Shown here: positions 57,653 to 64,000 of the stretch, in pieces
How positions within the stretch are numbered: position 1 is the stretch's first letter
Layout of the letters: each line of letters starts with the position of its first letter
NCBI GenBank assembly: GCA_963788015.1
Contig: CAWBEY010000012.1
Coordinates: forward strand, 1 to 64,000
Direction: 5' to 3'
Source: JBBRHH01 sp963788015
Lineage (GTDB): Bacteria; Planctomycetota; Phycisphaerae; Tepidisphaerales; Tepidisphaeraceae
Length of the DNA: 64,000 nucleotides
Position numbers and translations under genes: made by a program
The notes under the pieces: generated by a model
What the model saw: only the letters and a program-made list of their open reading frames with translations
The model's database searches: none
What the model was told of the DNA's origin: nothing

Positions 57653-58827
57653 ATGTTTGATGGACTAAGACAGAAAATCACGGACCCCGCGTTGCGCCCT
57701 GTCGCCGACAAGGTGCTGGCCGGCCAGGTTCTCTCCCATGACGATGGCGTGGCGCCTCTACGCTAGCCGAGACATCTTCACGATCGGTCGCCTCGCGAAC
57801 CACGTTCGACAAAAGCTCCACGGCGACAAGGTGTATTACAATCGCAACCGGCATATCAATTACACCAACGTCTGCGCCTGTCCTGTAAGTTCTGTTCTTC
57901 TACCGCAAGCGCGGCGAAGAAGGCGCGTACGAGATGCCCGTTGAGCAGGTGATCGCCACCGCCCGCAAGGCGGCCGACGCCGGGGCGACCGAAGTACACG
58001 TCGTGGGCGGCCTGCACCCGTGGCTCAAGTTCGACTACTACCTCGACATGCTGCGCGGGATCCGCCAGGAATGTCCCGCGCTTCACATCAAGGCATTTAC
58101 CGCCATTGAGATTGTCCACTTTTCGCGCGTCGCCCGCATGAGCATTCATGATGTGCTCAGCGCGTTGCGCGAGGCAGGGCTGGGCTCGCTTCCCGGCGGC
58201 GGGGCTGAAATTTTCGATGACCGGGTTCACGACGAAGTTTTTAAGGGCAAGGTCGGCGCCAACAAGTGGTTTGAAGTTCACCAAACCGCGCATAGCCTTG
58301 GCATCTACTCCAATGCGACCATGCTTTACGGACACGTGGAGCGGCCGGAAGAACGCGTGGATCATCTCATTAAGCTTCGGGATCTTCAGGCGGAATCCCT
58401 CGCCACGCGAAGCGCTTCGTTCAATTGCGTCATTCCGCTCTCGTTTATTCCAGAACAGAGTGAGCTGGGTTACCTCCCAGGCCCGACGGGCTTGACCGAT
58501 CTGAAAACGCTCGCAATCGCGAGACTGATGCTCCACAACATCGCCCACGTCAAGGCATTTTGGATTATGCAGGGCGTGGGGCTTTCGCAGCTTGCCCTGG
58601 ATTGGGGGTGCGACGATCTGGACGGCACGGTGGTCTGGTATGACATCACCAATCGCCAAGGCCAGGGGACGACGCACCAGGAGCTCCATGTTGAAGACAT
58701 CAGGCGGCTGATCCGTGAGTCGGGCCATATCCCCATCGAGCGCGACACCCTGTATCACGAAGTGCGCCGACAAGCCTCCGATTCATCCACAAAGATTGCA
58801 TCCGAGGAACCTGTTCTGGCTGGATAA
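57653..58827 (+). CDS. mqnE: MqnE: aminofutalosine synthase (frameshifted)
   Basis: Radical SAM enzyme of the futalosine menaquinone pathway. Composite N-terminus: ITDPALRPVADKVLAGQVLS, YASRDIFTIGRLANHVRQKL, KVYYNRNRHINYTNVCA. Restoring two missing bases near 57890-57900 gives CALSCKFCSFYRK, the CxxxCxxC [4Fe-4S] site. Then MPVEQVIATARKAADAGATE, VHVVGGLHPWLKFDYYLDML, IKAFTAIEIVHFSRVARMSI, LGSLPGGGAEIFDDRVHDEV, YSNATMLYGHVERPEERVDH, LSFIPEQSELGYLPGPTGLT, LGLSQLALDWGCDDLDGTVV-like GLSQLALDWGCDDLDGTVVW. About 391 residues. Frame changes near 57757 and 57890-57903. Confidence 0.92.
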
Positions 58828-58896
58828 GACTTGTGGTTGCCGTCCGCATTGCACGCAAGTATCCTGCGCCGGCATTCTCAGAAAGGAAACCAGTTG

Positions 58897-59781
58897 ATGT
58901 CGCGCTTCCTCACCGCCGCGTTTTTGTTTTGCACCACCGCCTGTGCCTTCGCCGCCGACAACTACAAACTTGGCCCGGATTCTGAGCCGAAGGACGGCGT
59001 GCCGAAAGGTGTCGTTACGAAACATCAGTGGTCGAGCAAGATTTTCGACGGCACGATGCGCAACTACTACCTCTACGTGCCGGCCCAGTACGACGGTAAG
59101 AAGCCTGCTTGCGTGATGGTGTTTCAGGATGGCCATGCGTATGTCGATCCGAAGGGCCCGATGCGCGTGCCCGTCGTCTTTGACAACCTGATCGCCGCCG
59201 GGGAGATGCCCGTGACGATTGGCATCTTCATTGATCCAGGCGCGCATGTCAGCGCCACCCAGCCATCAACGCAGCCCTGGAAGGCCGACAACCGCAGCTT
59301 TGAGTACGACACGCTCAGCGATCAATACGCGAGGTTTCTGCTCGAAGAAATCCTGCCGGAAGTTGCCAAGAGTTATAAGCTCACGAGTGATCCCGATGGC
59401 CGCGCCATTGGGGGGATGAGTTCCGGCGGCATCTGCGCCTTCACCGTCGCGTGGCAGCGCCCCGACGAGTTTCGCAAGGTGCTGAGCCACATCGGCAGCT
59501 TCACCGACATTCGCGGCGGCGATCATTACCCTTCACTGGTGCGCAAAAGCAAAAAGAACCCCAAGCCCCTGCGCATCTTTCTCCAGGACGGCTCGAACGA
59601 TCTGGACAACGACTACGGCAACTGGCCACTCGCCAACCAGCAGATGGCCGCCGCCTTGAAGTATGCGGGGTACGACTACAAGCTGGTGATTGGCGAAGGC
59701 ACCCACAACCCCAACCACGGCGGTTCGATCCTCCCCGACTCGCTGCGATGGCTTTGGCGGGATTATAAGCCGAAGGAATAG
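58897..59781 (+). CDS. Secreted esterase-D-family hydrolase
   Basis: Intact, 294 residues from MSRFLTAAFLFCTTACAFAA (signal peptide). Esterase PF00756 fold: IFDGTMRNYYLYVPAQYDGK, KPACVMVFQDGHAYVDPKG, VTIGIFIDPGAHVS, DTLSDQYARFLLEEILPEVA, GRAIGGMSSGGICAFTVAWQ (nucleophile Ser in GMSSGG), RIFLQDGSNDLDNDYGNWPL (acid Asp) and EGTHNPNHGGSILPDSLRWL (His). Enterochelin-esterase-like; in planctomycetes these often remove acyl or feruloyl groups from plant polymers. Just upstream of the DUF4091 gene, so likely co-expressed. Confidence 0.85.
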   Translation: MSRFLTAAFLFCTTACAFAADNYKLGPDSEPKDGVPKGVVTKHQWSSKIFDGTMRNYYLYVPAQYDGKKPACVMVFQDGHAYVDPKGPMRVPVVFDNLIAAGEMPVTIGIFIDPGAHVSATQPSTQPWKADNRSFEYDTLSDQYARFLLEEILPEVAKSYKLTSDPDGRAIGGMSSGGICAFTVAWQRPDEFRKVLSHIGSFTDIRGGDHYPSLVRKSKKNPKPLRIFLQDGSNDLDNDYGNWPLANQQMAAALKYAGYDYKLVIGEGTHNPNHGGSILPDSLRWLWRDYKPKE

Positions 59782-59814
59782 CGAGACTTCTCGACCCTTT
59801 CTCAAGGAGCACCG

Positions 59815-62697
59815 GTGTATCAACCACCTCTCCTCGCCGTCCTCCTCGCCTGCGTGTTTAGTTTCCAAACCCGCGGCGACAACTCGTCGAATCCGCTCCG
59901 ATGTGACGTCACCCGCGACACGTGGGTTTCCAATCAGGGGAAAGAATCGGATGGCAACAATGGCGGGGCGCCGCGTCTGAAGACCAAGGGGATTCAAGAA
60001 TTTTCTATTCTGGATTTCGACGTCAAGCCACTTATCGGGCACGTTATTCAGAGCGCCGTCCTTCACCTTCACGCGGCCTCTAAGGATTTTCAGCGTCGAG
60101 TCAGCGTTTCAACCATCGCCAGCGATTGGACGGAGGGGACGTCGGTCGGGTATGCGCCTGAGAAAGGAGCTGCCTGCTTCAATTGGGCGAAGCTGGATCA
60201 GCAACCCTGGGCATTTCCGGGCAGTGATATCGTCGCCGTCATCAACAGCGCCGGCCACACCCGTTGGCGATTTACCGACGCAGCGCCTCCCGACAAGGAT
60301 GGCTGGCAGACGGTGGCGGTTGATCCCAGCATCGTTGCCGCTCGCGTGGCGGGCATCAGCCACGGATTCGTTCTTTTTGATGACGTGGGCTCAGAGTACG
60401 AGCGCGACGGCGATCATTTCAAGTTCAACCACATGCTCAATCGCTTCATCTCCAGCCGCCAGGAAGGCAAGAACCGCGCCCTTATTTCACGATCATCCTG
60501 GGGGCCGAAGATCGCGATGCGCCGGATCCGTTGGCCGGCATCACCTCCGATCCCGGCGACCTCCCGGCCGGTGAGGCGCTCGTGCGGTGGGCAACACCGG
60601 CCGATCATGGCCCGGCCGGCGTAATCGGATTTTTCGCGCGCTATTCCGCTTCAGCGGATGCCGAATGGGAAGCCGCGACGCCTGTTCCACAATACCTCGT
60701 GCCGATGGCGGGCGCTGCCGGCGAAAAGGTCGTGATGCACCTGCGCGACCTTCCTTCAAATACGGCCACAACCGTCACCCTTCTTCTCCGCGCCGTAGAC
60801 CGTGCCGGCAATCTCTCGACGCCCACGAAGTCCGCCTTCAAGCTTTCAACCCAGCCGGCCACCGTCGAGCTCAAACCCAACTCCGTCAAACCTTTTACTG
60901 CAACAGTTGCAAACCCCACCATCGCCGGCGTGGAGGTGGCGGTTATTGATGCACTGGACAAGGTTCAGCCAGTCACCGGAGATACCATTCCACGTCACGA
61001 GCCCGCGTATCTCCAGGCAAACCACCTCTGGTCGCGCGGCCGACAAGACCATCCGACTCTTCGCCGCGAAAAATGAGTTCATCGATTTTCAGATCGTTTT
61101 CAAGGGGAAGACGGAAGGTCTGACGGTCCAGCTTAATTTTGACGACCCCGCCATCAAGGCAGACCTCCTGCGCTTTCGACATGTACAGTCGAAGAGCGGC
61201 CCGCTTCCTGATCCGCTTTTGCCTCTGGAGGGGCCGCTGTCCATCCCGGCCGCGGATGAGAAATTTGCGGATCAACAGTTCGCCGGCATTGTGGCGGATG
61301 TCTACGTGCCTCATACGGCCGCTGCGGGCCCTCACGCTGGCACGCTCACTCTCAAATCGGGGAGCGAAACCCTTACAATAAAAGTTTCACTTCACGTCTG
61401 GAACTTCTCGCTCCCTGATCACCTCTCCTTCCTCCCGGAGATGAACTGTTACGGCCTCCCTGATCCGCCGGACGAAGTCGCCTACTACCGCCTCGCCCAC
61501 GCCCACCGCACCTGCCTGAACCGACTGGCCTACAACTGGCGCGGCCAGCCACACGATGGCTGCGTTCCCAAATGCGATGGGCAGAGTTTCAACTGGACCG
61601 AGTATGACAAGCGATTTGGCCCCCTGCTGGATGGCAGTGCCTTTACCGATCTGCCGCGAAAAGGCGTGCCGCTTGAGTCGTTCTATTTGCCGATCAACGA
61701 GAACTGGCCGCTCGACGTCAACAAGTCGTTCAAGGGCGGCTACTGGGCCGACGAGGCGTTCGAGCCCGACTTACGCCACGCGACTATCTCCGATGCGTGC
61801 GCCAAGTTCGCGCTGCACTTCAAGGAGAAGCAGTGGAACAAGACGTTTGTCGAGTTCTACCTCAACAACAAGGTCTACTACAAAGACACCAGTTGGAGCA
61901 AATGCTCGGCCCCGTGGATCCTGGACGAGCCGGTCAACACGCAGGATTTCTGGGCGTTGCGATTCTTCGGTAAGGCATTTCATGAAGGCGTCGATCCCGT
62001 GCGCGGAGACGTGAAGATGGCCTATCGCTGCGACATTTCCCGCCCCGAATGGCAGCGCGATACTCTGGACAACATCCTGGACGTCTACGTCGTGGGCGGC
62101 AGTTTCCGCCAGTACAACCGCATGGTTATGGACCGCACGCGCGAGACCGGGATGCTCACGATCAACTATGGCGGCTCAAATGGAATCGAAAGTTCCAACG
62201 TCCAACCGGCCGCCTGGTGCCTCGATACCTGGACGCTGGGCGGCCAGGGCGTTCTTCCCTGGCAAACCGTGGGCAATGAAAAGTCATGGGAAAAGGCCGA
62301 CGAGCTATCGCTCTTCTATCCTGGCGGTTTTGTCCACAGCAAAACCCCCATTGCCAGCGTTCGGCTGAAATCTTATCGCCGGGGCGAGCAAGACGTTGAA
62401 TACCTGACCATTCTCGCCGCCGCCACGCATCAATCGCGCAATGCCGTGGCAAATACCATCCGCAAGACGTTGAAGCTCTCGGGCAAGCTAACCAAGACAA
62501 GCGAAACCGACGCCGGCCAAATCTCGTTTGGCCAGCTCGACGCGCAGTCGTTGTGGGACCTGCGCCTGCGCGTTGGCGCGATGCTCGATGAACACAAACC
62601 CGAGCCGAAGGAGCAGTGGATAGAGTTGACGACGCCCCAACGCGATATGGCACATCTGCCAGAAGCGGGTGGCGTGGTTGGCAAGCGCCTGCCATAA
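59815..62697 (+). CDS. Large secreted DUF4091 carbohydrate-active-like protein (frameshifted)
   Basis: ~960 residues. GTG start with AAGGAG 8 bp upstream; leader MYQPPLLAVLLACVFSFQTR. Residues ~20-220: DNRLRE/CBM-like beta domain (CDVTRDTWVSNQGKESDGNN, IQSAVLHLHAASKDFQRRVS). Frame change near 60475. Then an Fn3-like part (LPSNTATTVTLLLRAVDRAG). A second change near 61045 leads into the DUF4091 region: ADKTIRLFAAKNEFIDFQIV, LTIKVSLHVWNFSLPDHLSF, LPEMNCYGLPDPPDEVAYYR, WNKTFVEFYLNNKVYYKDTS, WILDEPVNTQDFWALRFFGK, LTINYGGSNGIESSNVQPAA and SVRLKSYRRGEQDVEYLTIL. DUF4091 is a GH-clan-like domain of unproven substrate. Trp/Tyr-rich surfaces suit glycan binding. Confidence 0.8.
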
Positions 62698-62734
62698 ACG
62701 AAGCGCGATATTTAACCCAACTTCCGCAGTTCGC

Positions 62735-62757
62735 GCCCGAATATTTTTTTCTCGGGC
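62735..62757 (+). terminator. Inverted repeat after DUF4091 gene
   Basis: GCCCGA, 11-nt T-rich loop, TCGGGC, 38 bp after the stop at 62697. The T-run is inside the loop, not after the stem, so it is a weak terminator candidate. Confidence 0.4.
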
Positions 62758-62855
62758 TGGAAATCTGTGATCCCATTTCACCAGCGCGGTTGCAACAGGC
62801 GAAAGTCGATGTAGTGAAGACCAAGTCGTCTACCCGCGTGTGGTAGATTCCTGCC

Positions 62856-64000
62856 ATGTACTTGCGTCGGTGTTATCGAGCCAGGGACGGCAAGCGACAC
62901 GCCTACTGGGCGTTGGTCAAAAGCGTGCGCACCGCCAGGGGGCCGCGTCAGAAAGTGGTGGCGTACCTTGGTGACCTGGACGAAGCCGGTCGGCTCGGGG
63001 TCCAGCAAGCGGCCGCCGTTGCTCGCGACGGATCGACGCAACAACAGCGGATGTTCGATCGACCATCATCCGTCGAGCCGCGATGGATGGAAGTGGACAT
63101 CGCGGGCGTGCGTGTGGAAGGAAGCAAAGACTTCGGCGGCCCGTGGCTGGCGCTGCAAATTATTCAAAAGCTGGGACTCAAGGCGCTGCTGGATCAGTTG
63201 ATGCCGGCCGGTCGCGAGGACGTGCCCTGGTCGATCATGTCGCTGGTGCTGGTGATCTGCCGGCTGTGCGCTCCCAGCAGCGAACTGCGGATCGCCGAGC
63301 ATTTGTTTGAGCGGTCGGCATTGGCGCAACTGCTTGGGATCTGCGCCGACAAGATCAACGACGACCGCTTGTATCGGGCGCTTGACGAACTGCTGCCGCA
63401 CAAGGTGGCGTTGGAAAAACATCTCAAGCGGCAAATGGGAGAGTTGTTCGACCTGAAGTACGACCTGCTGCTGTACGACATGACCAGCACTTACTTCGAA
63501 GGCCAATGCGCGGGCAACGATCAGGCCAGACGCGGCTACTCGCGTGACAAGCGTTCGGACTGCAAGCAGGTGTGCATTGCGCTGGTGGTGAGCCGCTGCG
63601 GCATGCCGCTGGGATACGAATTGTTCGCGGGGAACAAGGCGGACGTGACGAGCGTGAAGGAGGTCGTCACGGCGATGGAAGAACGATATGGCGCGGCCGA
63701 TCGGGTGTGGGTGATGGACCGGGGAATGGTCAGTGCCGCGAACATCGAATTCCTCAAGGAGGGCAACCGCCGTTACATCGTCGGCACGCACAAAACACTG
63801 TTGCGGAAATATGAGAAGCATTTAATTGCTCCCGATTGGAACACCGTGCATGAGGGGCTTGAAGTGAAACTGTGCACTGATCCTGACGGCGGCGAGGAAA
63901 CCTTCATCCTCTGCCGCTCGGCGCAACGCCGCGAGAAAGAGAAGGCGATGCATGACCGCTTCGAGAAACGCATCGAGGAGGGACTGGCGTCGCTGGCAAA
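62856..64000 (+). mobile_element. IS1634/IS4-type transposase, 5' part; runs off right edge
   Basis: Open frame of 381+ residues without any frame change, still open at the window end. MYLRRCYRARDGKRHAYWAL, VKSVRTARGPRQKVVAYLGD is the IS1634-type opening. LIYDMTSTYFEG-like LLLYDMTSTYFEGQCAGNDQ has the first catalytic Asp; RGYSRDKRSDCKQVCIALVV, GMPLGYELFAGNKADVTSVK, and RVWVMDRGMVSAANIEFLKE the second; RRYIVGTHKTLLRKYEKHLI follows. The element's left end is probably near 62809 (GTAGTGAAGACCAAGTCGTC), but without the right end inverted repeats cannot be confirmed. The intact frame suggests a recent arrival. Confidence 0.85.

Noticed and set aside
58060..58300. Frameshifts as programmed recoding sites
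   Set aside because: Breaks are scattered in many unrelated genes, in varied contexts, without slippery heptamers followed by structures; sequence error explains them better.

Overview
This window looks like chromosomal DNA of a GC-rich bacterium of the phylum Planctomycetota. Evidence: a secreted protein with the planctomycete-type N-terminal motif (FERLERRKLLSF) before a CAP domain; DUF1080, DUF4091, DUF1844, SUMF1, AXE1 and Tat-exported sugar-isomerase-like proteins; tandem Uma2 genes; and the futalosine route to menaquinone (mqnP, mqnE). A Phycisphaerae-like member is my guess, not shown by the sequence. No rRNA, tRNA or CRISPR array was recognised.

The raw reading frames are broken unusually often. 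About half of the recognisable genes, including housekeeping genes (rpiA, ald, ispD, hisB, glmS, uvrC tail), carry one or more single-base frameshifts, several at homopolymers. Neighbouring long genes are intact. I read this mainly as indel errors in the assembly, worst in the first ~10 kb, so coordinates of broken genes are composites across frames.

Layout. 1-8.1 kb: glycosyltransferase start, rpiA, two PIN toxin-antitoxin pairs, a SUMF1 protein, an esterase and hicAB. 8.1-8.9 kb: gene-free, with an 11-bp tandem array. 8.9-11.4 kb: ald, a TPR protein and a metallophosphoesterase. 11.4-19.2 kb, minus strand: AsmA-like protein, LapA-like protein, prepilin peptidase, aroK, DUF1080, PDZ and APH-type kinase. 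19.4-27.5 kb: sugar-isomerase-like proteins, plsY, CpsB-type phosphatase, methyltransferase, flavin-fold oxidase and BrkB-type protein. 27.5-31.1 kb: lipoprotein, hisA, Uma2 pair, small DNA-binding-like protein plus HNH nuclease. 31.1-35.9 kb: uvrC, acyl-CoA synthetase, nucleotidyltransferase-HD protein. 36-39.3 kb: hisB and hisC separated by a palindromic repeat cluster. 39.7-42 kb: cupin remnant, PIN-TRAM protein, ispD. 42-53 kb: small membrane proteins, DUF1844, CAP-propeller exoprotein, kinase-like protein, second metallophosphoesterase, flippase, AXE1 esterase, propeller-like protein. 53-62.7 kb: glmS, mqnP, GT39-like enzyme, mqnE, esterase, DUF4091 protein. 62.8 kb to the edge: a transposase of IS1634/IS4 type.

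Functionally this is a mixed core region: histidine, aromatic, isoprenoid, amino-sugar, phospholipid and menaquinone synthesis, with scattered carbohydrate-active exoproteins and envelope genes. The most unusual non-coding signals are short tandem arrays with fixed periods of 7, 8 and 11 bp, a four-copy palindrome cluster between hisB and hisC, and a perfect 15-bp hairpin after the hisC start.
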